A DNA stretch of 62,434 nucleotides from Poronia punctata (Eukaryota; Ascomycota; Sordariomycetes; Xylariales; Xylariaceae). A program made the position numbers and the translations under genes. The notes beneath the pieces were generated by a model, which was not told the DNA's origin, searched no databases, and saw only the letters and a program-made list of their open reading frames with translations. Where the stretch lies: assembly GCA_022579005.1 (NCBI GenBank), contig MU401563.1, forward strand, positions 9,088 through 71,521, written 5' to 3'. This document shows positions 10,518-22,425 of the stretch, piece after piece (position 1 is the first letter of the stretch; every line of letters starts with the position of its first letter).

Positions 10518-12892
10518 CTAGAAGAATTTCCCCGTGGACTTGGCTAAAGCAACATCGTCCCGGGAATGGACGGGATGAATAGTATCCTGATCTTCGTGCA
10601 CCACCAAGGTCGAATCAGGATCATCCAAAGCATCGAACCGGGTACCGTGAATCTTGCACATGGCATATTGAAAGCCTAGTCGTGCCACAAGAGCGATGAA
10701 GCCAAAGATAAGACCACCGATAGGGGCTGCGACAAACGCGCCAAACGCACCCCAGTCGCCGGTATATAGTCCCTGCTGTAGGAGGATGAGCTCGCCGCCC
10801 TTCTGGGGACTGTCGTAGTAGATGGCGCCAAAGATGAAGACGCTGAAGATGCCTCCAAGGCCGCCGACGACAACCTCGAAGCCGCGCCACCAATAGCAGC
10901 GGTCGGAGAGACCAATCATGAGGACTGGGATTGTAGCCGCGGATAGAAGATCCGAGATCAGGTAGATCTGCAAGATGTTTGGGGCTTTGAGGGCCAGGAC
11001 GGCGACGGGGAAGATGACTAAGACGACGGCGCCGCGGACGTACCAGATACTGAGCTTGTTGCGGAAAAAGTCGTTTGATGCTGTCGAAACCATGGCTGAC
11101 TGTAGACTGTCAAAAGCTGCCGTGCTGAGGGTTATCGACATGACGAGCACGATGCCTACGACCCAGTTGGGCAGCTGTTCGAGCAGGAGAAACAGGGCGA
11201 CCGAGCCATCCTGTGGCGGGTCAGTGGGCCATACACCGGCCCATACAGCTATCAGTCCGGTAAAGCCGACTAGGAGGAGGACAGCGGTGATGACGACGGT
11301 GGCGATCGAGATGCCAATCCAGAGGTCCCTGTCCGTTCTAGAGGCAAAAGCCCGCAGCCAAAAGTTTGCGAGGAAGAAGTCGTTGGTGAGTACGGCTACC
11401 GGGAGGATATAGATCAGTTGCCAGCCTACCAAGCTCGGCTCGAGCAAGCCGGACTCCTTGATCAATTCTGGCTTGATATCAATCTTGACGCCGATGGTGA
11501 TGCTAGCGATAATGATCAAGCCGACAATCATGACACCCTGGATATTATCGGTGATGAAAGAAATGCTGAAACCTCCGAGTGCTGTAAGGGTGGTGTTATT
11601 AGCCACGCCTAGACAACGTTGACCTAATGCCATCCGATAGAAGCAAGCTTACACGTATAGATAGTCGTCACTATAGCCTCCACAATAACGACCGGCAAAC
11701 TGTCCAACCCCGTCAATGCCGTTATCACCTGGCCAAGAGCAGACAACTCTGCGACCATGTACAGGAAGAGTGTAAGAAGAGTCAAGGCACTGAGGTATAG
11801 TGCGGCAATGATGCCGAACCTCTGACGTGTCCACTCGGTGAGAATGAACCCTTCCGGGCACTTTCGCCGGATGATAGGGGTGACGACAGCAAAGACCAGA
11901 AGAGGAGCAGCCGCCGCGATGGCATATACAATGACGCCCTGCAGACCGGCAAGTGTAGCTAGTTGTGGATAGGAAAACAGAATGCCAGATCCCATAGCTG
12001 GAAAGGTGAAAGGAGCGACTGTTAGTATCAAGCAACAGGATAGGAGAAAGGGGGGAGATCGAAGCGGCAGCACGTTTCCCACGCAAGTATTAACTTGATC
12101 GAGTAATTACGGTACAATCTCAGCTTTGTTTCCAACAGAGCCCTCGACATCTCCCCTCAGTTATCCAAGAAGAAAACTTTGAGAGGTTGGATCTACGAGG
12201 GGACTGCTTCAACTCGGCGCCCGTAGTGAGCCACGGTCAACTCTGCTCCCAAGGGAGAATAGTAGCGAAAGCGGCGGCATCGGTTGCAACGAAGGAGCGT
12301 TGCTTTCTGTTTCCGCCTCCGTCCCTACTCTCCCGAGGTGCAGAGGACTAGTCGATCATGGGAGAAACCTACAGTCTTGCGCAACTCATTACTCTAATCG
12401 CAAATCGTCAACCGGTTGATGCGGGACAAGTACTGTTCCCGTCGTGACGTGCAGTACCAGCGCTGCTAGTTATCGGCGTGCCACCGCTCTTAAAGTGATC
12501 TCGTAGTAGAGACGTAACAGATCTCTTCACGCCATGTATTCGTGTCTTTACGAGGGTAGCGCATCGACACTTATTCACTCACCAGCGGCGATAAAATTGA
12601 GCGCAATGGGCAATGCTAGGTGTCAGTTAGTACGAGATTCACATCATCAACGGAAGAGGGTCGAGAGGTCGAGGTTCCCCGGTGCTGGAAATCCGACGAC
12701 ACTCTCTTGGTAATTGCTCTGACCCGATTGGCTTCGGTTTCCGGCCAAGAAATCAGCCTTGGTCTGCCTTCGCATTCGCCAGGCGAGGCCTGTTCCAACG
12801 AGTCTGTATCCGGGCCACTGATTAGCCTGGTCCCGGCAGGAATGAGAATATGAGAGGGCGGCATTTCGGCCCAGAGAGATATGAGATCGCAT
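10518..12892 (-). CDS. Sodium:solute symporter family transporter (urea-permease-like)
   Basis: Working model: exons 12892-12724 (start uncertain), 12615-12583, 11997-11653 and 11581-10518, giving 536 residues with all phases consistent. The two large exons encode about ten or more hydrophobic helices. Recognisable blocks are GILFSYPQLATLAG, RRKCPEGFILTEWTRQR, TTIYT joined to SLGGFSISF, LTNDFFLANFWLRAF and STAAFDSLQSAM, as in fungal SSS proteins related to the DUR3 urea permeases. Such proteins couple uptake of urea or small solutes to a cation gradient at the plasma membrane; the substrate cannot be told here. Exon 2 is only 33 nt (LPIALNFIAA) and is flanked by CTAAC...TAG and GTGAGT. Intron 2 is 585 bp, far longer than any other intron here. 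The N-terminal exon carries KADFLAGNRSQS, matching the SSS segment before helix 2, but lacks a clear first helix, so an upstream exon may be missing or decayed. Confidence 0.8.
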
Positions 12893-14608
12893 AACTGCCC
12901 TAAATATCCAGCTGGGCAGATGCGACTACACTTTATGTTCTTAAGTAAAGACATACAAAAAGGCGCCATATGTCAAGTATATGATGGCGTTTGAAGCCAC
13001 AAACGATGGTTGCCCCATACCGGCTCCTTTGGATCCTCAACTGCAAGGTACGTAATATAATAAAAGCGCGATTATCAAGAGACTACCGAGAAAGTCCCGG
13101 CAACGGGTGATATCTCAATATCGTCGAAATGTCGAGTATACAAGTATGCTCACATGGGGCAAACTTCATGAGAGAATTATATGGGAGAGAATTTATTCTG
13201 CCGAAATCGCCTTTGGTTCAGCTTTCTACGAGTACACCAAGATAAAGTAGGTGGTTCTACGAGTACTTGGCAGTCCATTTACGAGTACGCGCACCCATCG
13301 TTTGTCGCACTACTCAATATTACAGTAGTAACGCCACAGATATGTAACACCGCCCCCCGCTTCTTTGTGCTAGGCCACCTTGTACTACTAGTAACCGCAA
13401 TAAGTAAGTGGCTGAATTACCCCCGCATCATTTTATGTACCATCCCCCCCCCCCCAATACGAGTACTTGCGCTGTGTTTACCAATCCCAAGATCTTGATT
13501 TACGAGTAACAGGAAGCTCAGGGCCGACCAGACAGAAAGCTAGGCAACATCAACTTGCTTATAATAACATAGACGAGGAACCATACAACTAAATCAATTG
13601 TCCTATATACCCTCCCTCCTTAGTTGCTTCTAAACGGGTCAGATCTTAATTTAATCCCGACCTTCTCAAGTCGGTAGGAAAAACAATGATAAGAACTGGG
13701 AATGGGGGCGTCCATTGCAGCGAGGAGGGTTACGCCTCCTTTTCTCAACTACACCTACACGGTTTTAACAGCAGCGCTCGTAAATGTCTTTCCACCGTCC
13801 GAGTGATTCCGGAATAGGTAGCCACAATCGTGGACCGTGGTTAGAGCAACGGTATATTGCTTAGCTAGTCGAGGCGCCCGCCCTGAAACTGTAGGTAAAT
13901 GACACGGCCGAGTTGACGAAGAGCACGCCGAGCGGTAGGTTGAGTATGTAGGATCGAGGCTTCATGTTTTTTTTCTTTAGCTATCTTCTCCTTGACAACA
14001 TACGTCCCATCCACCCACCATCCATGCTACTATACTTTCCCCAGACATCCAAAGCTGTATCTTGGTGAAATATCAAGTTACAGGGGCAAGTACACTTTTC
14101 CTCGCACAACTCACTATTAGTTCGTGATATTCCCTCGTACCTAGGCATTGCAGCTAAGCTAACACATGGCACCCATATCAGGGTATCTAGAGAGTCTAGC
14201 AAGAAGCACCGTTTCTATTACATCTTTTCTATCAACCTGCAAAAGCTATGGAGTAAATTTGGGACGATCTGGGAACAACGCGACAAAGGAGTATGGCTAA
14301 CCAGCGTTCAAGCTTGATCCACCGCGACTATCCTGTGCCCTTGTTCTCTGGATCGTCCAAAGCTGGTATTAGTACATCAGAGGCATAACCTCAAAACGTT
14401 TAGGCACGCCGGCCTTTTAGTTGCAAGTATGAACAATCCCTTCTCCCTAACTTGGGAACACCTCAATCATCCACGCAATTTCGTGTTATGTTAATACAGT
14501 TGCTGCCAATGTTGACTTCAAAGCAAAAGGCAGGCAAAATGATACGAGCAATGTAGCAGGTATTTTGGTCCGTTGATGTACCAGTGTCGTAGTGTTGATA
14601 TGGAAGAG
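12893..14608. other. Intergenic with a cluster of TACGAGTA words
   Basis: No gene supported; there is a short C run at 13444-13455. Five copies of TACGAGTA lie at 13227, 13258, 13280, 13458 and 13501, all in the same orientation. The left part should hold the symporter promoter and the right part the 3' untranslated region of the Rim4-like gene. Confidence 0.5.
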
Positions 14609-17142
14609 CTAGTTCGCCTCTCCTGCATCCTCGCCTCTAGCCTCGTCACCGGTCTGCTGCTCGGTTGCGTGCGCCGCCTGCTCAGCCGCCCGGGTGGGGG
14701 ACTGACCAGCGCTGACACCATTCACCGAACGCGTGGCATGATGGTGTGGAGTGTGCTGAGCAGGAGTGCGCTGTTGGCCGTAACCCGCATAGTAGCGATA
14801 TCCCTCAAATCCGTCCTGCAAGTAAGGGGTCGGCCAGTATGCATCTGGCGAGGTCTGATGCGGATAATAGGTAGTACCGGCGCCAGGGTAGGCTGTATTC
14901 ATTCCATGAGCCATGTTGGGGGTTGCTGGCGTGTAACCACCATTTCCGTACGGAGTGACATCGTGAGGGTTGTATGGAGGTGACATGGTATAGTTCTGGC
15001 TCATGAAGCGAGAACCGTATCCTTGAACCGGGCTGGAATACTGGGGGGCGGCATATCCAGATTGGCCGCTAAAATGGCTGCCCTGATAGCCGTGACTGGG
15101 ACTGGCAAAGTTGTTCTGGGGCTGCTGGTATGGAACAGGTGTAGAAAAGGTACGACCTGGTACAAATGCCTGGGACCGGCTGGTTGAAACAGGGGACATA
15201 GATTGCAGGCCTACACCAGTACCATCGTTCCCAGAATTAATCATGCGAGCCCTGGTACCATTCGACCCATGGAAGCCAGAGGGAGGACGGTTTGGCGTCG
15301 CGGGAATCTTGGTCTCGGGAAACTCGCTCTTGATGCTAGTAGTCGTAAATGCGAATGACTGTTGACGCTTAACAATATTGTTGGCGCCAGGGCTACGGGG
15401 CTGAGTGGCCTGCTCGATGCAGTTCTTCTTCTCTACACGTAGACGATAGCCAAGTAGCATCTTTCCCCGCTAGATACAACACTGGTTAGCGAGTTTTAAG
15501 AAGAGCGGCATACGTGGTAACATGGCAGTCTTACCAAGTAGTCGACGGCTGTAAGTGCCTCATCAGGTCTTCCATAGACGACAAATGCGAATACCATTGG
15601 GCGACCACCTTCTAGTTCAAAAATGTCAGACAAGAAAATTTGTAGGGACAAGCCACCAACTAACCGTTCTTTGGTGGTTTTCGAATCACTTGGACAGACT
15701 CGACAGTTCCAGCAGCTGACGCTTGCTCTCGGAGGATCTCATCCACGTTTTCGACATCGTAAGGCAAGTTGCCCACGTAGATGGAACGTCGATCAATTTC
15801 ATAGCGTGCTAGGAAGCTGACTTGGGTATTGGCCTGGTTGTTCTTGGTCTTTTTCAGGTCATAGGCTATGATGTTGAACTGGTCATGATATCGGTATGCC
15901 TACACATTCGTTAGCAAGGTGCAAACCACGACTTCTTCCGAAATTCACAACTTACTGAGATGATATCCCTGGCGGGGTCAAAATGCTTGTATTTGACATA
16001 CACTGCACCGGGGGTGTTCATGGCCTTTGCGGCTTCTTCATTCAGTGGCTTGAGCTCCTCGACTTCGCCAAATTGCAAAAGATGGCTTTCAGCTTCAGCC
16101 AGGTCGACTGGATTTCCCTTCACACTGAACATCACGTAGCTTCCTAACATGGGATCAGTAAACTTGGTAAGAGGAGGACAAGATAGTAGGACGCTTACGG
16201 TTAGCTTTAACCATTTCGGTACGGCAAGCTCGTCCCTCAACAAGGAGGCCCTTTCCCTCCACCTGAGCTCTCTCGGCATGGGAAGCATCCTAATATAGAG
16301 TCAGCAGCAGTCGAAAGGATTGGCTCCGAGAAATCGTACAGTGTACTGGCAGAAGGCAAAAGGCATGTTCTTGTGGTCACGGCGGATCTTGACAAAGACA
16401 GGCCCAAATATAGAGAAAGCCTTCGTGACACCAACCTCCAACACTGTGTCCGACTTTGCTTCCGGTAAACTGTTGTTTTATTAGCAACGGTCAAACTAAT
16501 CCTTTCGGGAAACAGGAGGATCGAACTCACTTTGCAACAAACACGCAAGCCTCAGGAGGATAATAGGTCTGGGCGTCGACTCCCTGGACCAAGTGGCGTC
16601 GCTCGGCTGGCGGCGGCTGCGTGTAAATGGGCGCAATGGTCATAGCCTGGTCATTGCCTGCTTGATTGAGAGTCTCAGCAGGCAGCTGACGAGACATAGT
16701 CTCGGTAGGTAAGGGCTCTGGCTCGTCGAAAACATTTTCATCATCGTGAGGAGGCTTTCCAATCTGAAATTGCTGAGCTTGGCCATTGTTACGAATGGAC
16801 TCCACGAAGTCAGCGGCGGTAGTGACCGGATCGACGGACTCCGTAACACGCGTATTCGTGATCAAACTACTATTCGGAGTTAGAAATGAATAGGATAGGA
16901 AAACTGCCTCAGTTCGGTACATACGCAGGGCGTTTAAGCGGCGTGGTGCCTATTTCCAAGTCGCTCATAGTTACGTGGAGCGGTGCACCACCGGATACTA
17001 TAAAAGTTAGCACGGCCATTGCGTATAGTATATCAATTCGATGCATACCTCCTGAAGATTCCGAGGAAAACGAAGCCGAGCGAGTTCGGCGATTTAGCAT
17101 GTACTTGGCCGGTTGGCCATTTCTAGAGGCTGAATCTGCCAT
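14609..17142 (-). CDS. Rim4-like RNA-binding protein with three RRMs
   Basis: Nine exons: 17142-17049, 16997-16925, 16869-16531, 16469-16340, 16289-16199, 16143-15956, 15899-15665, 15611-15535 and 15469-14609. They total 2088 nt, or 695 residues, with all introns phase-consistent. After a disordered N-terminus, RRM1 starts at ACVFVANLP (RNP2) and has MPFAFCQYT (RNP1). RRM2 begins SYVMFSVKGNP, and RRM3 has RRSIYVGNLPYD and MVFAFVVYGRP. The last third is a low-complexity Gln/Tyr/Pro/Gly/Ser tail. The RRM1 pattern and three-RRM layout resemble the RIM4-like group, whose yeast member represses translation of meiotic mRNAs; the function here is inferred. A 5'-leader intron (17213-17144) ends one base before the ATG. 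The prion-like tail suggests assembly into granules. Confidence 0.85.
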
Positions 17143-17143
17143 C

Positions 17144-17213
17144 CTGTAAAAGGTGAGCACAGTTAGAGAAATAAGACATTACAAATGGCTAGGGAACTCG
17201 AGAATAGGCTTAC
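17144..17213 (-). other. 5'-leader intron of the Rim4-like gene
   Basis: On the minus strand a GTAAGC donor at 17213, a TCTCTAACTG branch point and a TTTTACAG acceptor ending at 17144 define a 70-bp intron. The next bases are G then the start ATG. The exon upstream (from 17214) lacks a coding frame that I can link to the protein, so the intron is assigned to the untranslated leader. Confidence 0.65.
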
Positions 17214-20200
17214 CTGATTGCGCTGGATAGGCGGTGAGTATCTTTGAGTCAGTCAATATTAGCGGAAGGTGGTAAATACATGAGGTGCGCCTCGAGCTTT
17301 CACGAGCAAACATATAGGAAATAGATCCATAGGAAAGAAGCACCAGTACGAATTCCAGAAGCGCACAAGGCGTAAGCTTGTAGGGTAGCGCTTCAGATGA
17401 AAAGGCGCTCAAGGCAGCCGAATCAAGGAAAAAATGCGACGAAGAGAGGGGATATTACTCACGAAGGCGGTACGGAATCTTTTCGAGTCAAAGGAGTCTC
17501 CGTGAGGCGTAAGAAACGTCTGCGAAGTGAATGTTAGTGTTTCAAATGTACGATTGATGGCGAGGAGGCTTTCGAATCGGATTAATGACAGTGACGGAAT
17601 GCTAAGTCTGAGCAGCGCCCGTGAAGCCCTCACGGCTCCCTCCACGTGATACGAGAGTTGGCCGGCTTCTGCGAATGGTGAACGGCGCAGAACCGCGGCG
17701 GAAATGCACTGGGTCACAGGCAAGGTAAAGAATGACGGGCGTGATACAGAGTCAAGGTGGTGGAACGAAGAAGGAAAGGTGACTGGAACGAAGAAGTAGG
17801 AAGGAATATTCGATGAATGGGGTCCTTACCAAGACGTAATGCGTAATTACAATGGGCCCCAAGGCGAGGCGATAGGAGCGCGTCCGACGTGGTTTCTTTT
17901 CTTGAATAATCCCACGTCAGTGGATTGTACAGTAATGGCAGTTATTCTTGAATGAGGTACTGTAAAGGTGACGATGAGTCTGAAGAGATGGGGACTAGAA
18001 GAGTCATTCGAGAGAAGTGAATGTGGGCTAGATTTCGCTTGCGGCCCCGACTGACGTAGTACACAGTAACTGGAATAGAAGAACTTGGGGACTCGTCACG
18101 TAAAAGAGACGTGTTACTCAGCTCCCAACAATCGACTGGGAAGGAGGTACGAGGACGAGTTAACAATGAGGAAGGTGAAGGGTACCAAGGTACCATGGAG
18201 CGACTACCTTCAATGTCGGTATGGGCAGTTCGCTATCTGGGAAAAACGAAGTGGAAAATGGGCAAAAAAAGAGAAAACGGAGACGAGAAATTACTTACTA
18301 GATGTAGATGGATGTCTCCAAATACTGACGATTCGAAACAAGTATCAAGGAACTAAAGGTAAAAAAGAGGTAATACCAGAAGGCAGCGTCGTTCTCAAAA
18401 CAACAGCACAAACAAACCTCAATTGTGAGGTTAAGTAGGTGTTGGTGTTTTGTGTAGAGGAGGAAGAATATGTAGAAGGGTAGAAGTATGAAGGTTGAAG
18501 GGAAAGGGTAAGGCAAAAGTAAATGGTGTGGTATTGAAGTAAAGAGATGGAATATCATATCAACGGCTTACCTGTTAGCTCAACTACATATGGGTTACTT
18601 CGTGAACCTAAGGAGTAGTGATACGTATCTACATTTCTACTGATTTGGTATCACTGCTATTGTACATCGTTGATGATTCTATAGGCTTGAACCTTTTTTC
18701 TGCCATTGTTTCTGAATACCGCCAGGTCTGCTGTGACTCGAGACTCCGAGAACCAGAGATACCTGTAGCCCTGATATTTGACCTATGATAAACATCTCCT
18801 GCTTAGTACTCTATAGTGCTTATTGAAGATCTATCTCCCTGGTCATGACTTGACTCCCTTAGTCCATTATGCTGGGATATATTAACAAGATTTAAAATAT
18901 TGTAAGGTTGGTGTCTCAAGATAAAATGTTAGAGGAGAGGAAGAACATGTATTAGAATCAACAGGCAAGCATTGCTACTTGGCATAATTAAAGATCTGCA
19001 TTGTAATATATCTTGGTCAAGAGTTAGGTACATGTAGGTACGCTTCATGTACTCCATGTATGTTTTAAACATTGGGCCCCATTTAAATCTATTAATACAA
19101 TCTTTTTAGTTTATCTGAGCAACCTAATGTTGGGTGGCAAGATGTATCCATATTGAAGGGAAGTACTTGGGTATATACCAAGCAGGTGATGTACCTAAAG
19201 AATAAACAGGGTTGCCTAGAAACAAACCGTTGAAGCCTTAACCGTTGAGGTGACGATAGTTGTAGGATAGGCCAGCTGCAAAGCTGCTAAGACAACTTTT
19301 ACTAAATGGGCAGCCGGCAAGAGGTGCAGGCCCTCGACTGTTGGGCCAGATATGCCGGAGCAAGAGACCTAACAAGTCAAGTAGAACACTAAGGGTTGTA
19401 GGCGTAGCATTCACAAGCTTCTTTGGCCCCAGGAATGTCTAACAGCAGCAGGGAAGGCATTTATCTGCTGATTTGTATTCATAGTAGAACAAAGGCAACC
19501 AAGAAAGGTTGGGTACTGAATGATGTGATGTGCATGCCCGAAGAGCCCTGGTGTATATAATATGTGTCTGGCGGAGTCACAGGAGTAAGAGATAGTTCTT
19601 ATATGTCAAACATAGGTTGATTGCTTATAATGACGTTCTGATTACCTTAAGTTAACTTCTTAGAAATAGGTCAGGAACACATGAAAACATACAGGCAAAG
19701 TATTGTTGTTGCCATCAAAGCATAGCTTTACAACCCAGTATCTTATAGCTCCACTATAAAGTTATAATCAAACTACATAGCAAGGGATAGCGGAGGTCGA
19801 TGTAATCACGTGTTATTACAGCGATATCCTTCTGTTGACCTGAATGTTTAGAATAAATATTATACCAAGTACATAAATAACAGGCTCAGATACCTAGAGG
19901 AATAACCGATTTCCTTTTTTGCTTACTTAGCAATACAAGATACATACCTTATTCTCTCACTCAGAAAAGTGGCCAGCTGGCAGGAACAGAGGGTGAGAAA
20001 CTGGTACCAAATTGAGAGTTTATAAACGCAAGAGATGACACATCTACAGACACGTAAAATTCGGGTAATGTTTTGAGGCACTGTTATCCTGGTGACCATT
20101 ATACATAGCCTTATGCAAAGGCCCCTTCAAAGTATTGGTCCAAGGTATTGACAAAGACGCTGGGTTTTGATTACGTCCATGCTTGTAGATAGGATACATA

Positions 20201-21114
20201 TTCTATCCTTACCTTTGGTATCTACCACTTTTGTCCTACAAGTAAAAGGACACGTGGTTATGAACCTCAGGCAGAATTTACAGTACATACTTAAGCAGGA
20301 CCACATTACTAGAACACTGGAAACATCAAAAGGGAATGTACAAAGGCTTGTCTAGTGCCCAACCGTATAGGTACCTACTACTAGGACCTTGTCCGACTTG
20401 TTTTGGGCAAGTAAGAAGGTACCTTACACTATACTGCAAAAGCTCGGACCTAAAGGCCGGTATTCAAGTTTACACCGTTTGCCTTTTTTCCCGCCGGTAC
20501 TGGGGAAACCCCTGTGGGTTACAGGACTCCCTCTGCGGACACGGTCTGTTTATGTCCCGAAGACTCCGCCACTCCGGCCAGTTATCCAGAAAGCCGATAC
20601 GAGCACCCGTTAGTAACAGAAATAAATAGAAGTGAGTCATCGGGCTTTGAGTTTTTCTTTGAAATGATGTGGCAGTACGTAATAAAGCCGATCAGCCATA
20701 TTGGTTTCAGGCAAAGCCCCCCTTGGCCGGGAACCTTACCCTTGACTCCCCACCCGGTTGCCGTGGTGTTGGCCCGTATATTCACGGACATGGCAGGGAT
20801 GAGTGTGCGCAAACCTGCGACATTCTGGCAACCGTGCGCCGACGATGTTTTAATCGAGTCATAATCTAGGAAACGCGTCTTCATTTATATCAAATAACGG
20901 AGGGCCTAGCCGGGGCTCGTTCTGCTTTTTGTCGGTTTTTACTATGTGACTGTATTTCCACCATACCTTGTCCATGTCCGTGTCCGTGCCCGATAGAACT
21001 TGAAGGTTCAACCCCGAACCCCAGTTCACTCCGTATCGTCTTCATGCAGGCATCTACCAAGTCAAAGTTGAACACGCGCCATAGCGCATACGTAAACAAG
21101 TCTGGTTGTTGAAG
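17214..21114. other. Long leader and gene-free AT-rich stretch
   Basis: The right-hand flank of the Rim4-like gene, to about 18.6 kb, contains more donor-like sites on the minus strand (for example GTGAGT near 17462 and GTAAGG near 17828), fitting a long spliced leader. From about 18.6 to 21.1 kb the DNA is visibly AT-richer with short open frames only and no recognisable domain. It contains TAGGTACCTA at 20368-20377. It may hold old, unrecognisable repeats. Confidence 0.4.
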
Positions 21115-21122
21115 TATAAATA
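21115..21122 (+). promoter_or_regulatory. TATA box upstream of the 103-residue membrane protein
   Basis: TATAAATA about 235 bases upstream of the ATG at 21357, followed by a C/T-rich leader free of in-frame interference. The spacing is compatible with a normal fungal 5' untranslated region. Confidence 0.45.
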
Positions 21123-21356
21123 ACTCCCGGGCGCCATAGAAATGAAACCTCTTGACCTCTCATTCTCTCCAACCGTCTACAGTCTTCTATCAGTCATATC
21201 AAAGTTTCCAACACTGCCAAAACAGACCAACTGTACACATCATTCAGTAGGGGAGGCCATCAAAGTGATCCATCCATAGACAGTACTTGGTTCCCACACT
21301 CAGACGGTAATCTCACTATCCAATACCTCCGTATCTCGCCATCCCGCCTATTCACA

Positions 21357-21668
21357 ATGTTCGGCCGACCAAGAAACGAGTATTGGGACGATGAGCTCTG
21401 CGACTACAGAGAGCAACGGCCCAAGGACAACATGGGTGCGGTCGTCGCCGTACTCATCCTGGTGATCTTGATCGCCGCAGCCGTTCCGCTTGGTCTCAAC
21501 CTAGATAGCAACGCGAACGGGCAGCCTCACAGGAACGTCACCGTTCCTCGCCTCAACGAAAGCGGGAGTAGCCCGGGCAACCTGACTACACCCATACTAC
21601 TATCATCGTCTGGGGGGTCTACTCCTGTGGCTCTGCCACCGCTCCGTCCCACGCACTTCCATGCATAA
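21357..21668 (+). CDS. Small single-pass membrane protein, function unknown
   Basis: Uninterrupted 103-residue frame that I do not recognise. Residues 1-25 are polar and charged (MFGRPRNEYWDDELCDY...). About 26-48 is one strong hydrophobic helix (MGAVVAVLILVILIAAAVPLG). The remainder is Ser/Pro/Thr/Gly-rich with three N-glycosylation sequons (NVT, NES, NLT), suggesting an N-in/C-out type II-like protein at the cell surface or in the secretory pathway. A TATA box and a C/T-rich leader lie upstream. Just after the stop, a GTGAGT...CACTAACACC...CACAG pattern (about 21689-21743) could be a 3'-untranslated intron. Short length and lack of homologue recognition keep confidence moderate. Confidence 0.55.
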   Translation: MFGRPRNEYWDDELCDYREQRPKDNMGAVVAVLILVILIAAAVPLGLNLDSNANGQPHRNVTVPRLNESGSSPGNLTTPILLSSSGGSTPVALPPLRPTHFHA

Positions 21669-22425
21669 GTAGTTGGGGATTGAAATGTGAGTAAACTCAT
21701 CGCTCGCGACACTGCTGAGTCTTCACTAACACCATGGCCACAGCGGCGACCAAATCATGCTCGGTACCCGCCGGACGCCTTCCTACGAAATATCGAATTA
21801 AACAGCGGCTTTCCTACAAAACATTAAATTATACAGCGATTTTTTGATTCATAAAAAAACAAAAACACAAAAAAAATTGCAATTTTTTTTTGGGAAGGGC
21901 GGAGGGGGGGAGAGGGGGAGGCAGCGTGACTTTTTTGAACATTATTCTTTTCGGCGTTTGCGGGATTGGATGGACGGAAAACGCGGAGTTCATATTTTGC
22001 ATTTCATGGGAAAAACAAAATTGTGGTAAAGGCGTTGTATTGGTATACCTACCGTGGTAATAGTGAAATGATTTAAATCGAATTCCTCCCAAAAATACCC
22101 AGTATGCTGCGTAAAGTGCTGAATTGTCCGGTGTTTTTTTTGTTGAATGTACGACTTGGAGAACGAGGCAGATACAAAAATGACTGACGTACGAGTACAT
22201 GTCCCCCGGTGCCAAGACAGTACATACCGACTCCAATTACGTATACACACACTGTGCAACTTTTTCGGGCCAATCCGGGGGTCGGAAATATTTACCTCGA
22301 ATTGGGCCAGCCCCGGTTAGACTAGGTAGGTAGATTACCTAGAGAGCCAGCTTCCAAGGCCGCCAACGAGACAAGACTGAGCACTGCAGTTCCCGACGAA
22401 GCCAATTGACAGTCAAAAACACACG
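21669..22425. other. Intergenic between small membrane protein and MIC19
   Basis: Contains A/T homopolymers (about 21850-21890), a G-rich patch (about 21896-21920), TACGAGTA at 22190-22197 and AGGTAGGTAGA near 22325. No supported gene. Confidence 0.5.

Noticed and set aside
21829..22236. 135-codon minus-strand frame with a hydrophobic start
   Set aside because: Its end is encoded by A/T homopolymers and it has no domain; probably chance.
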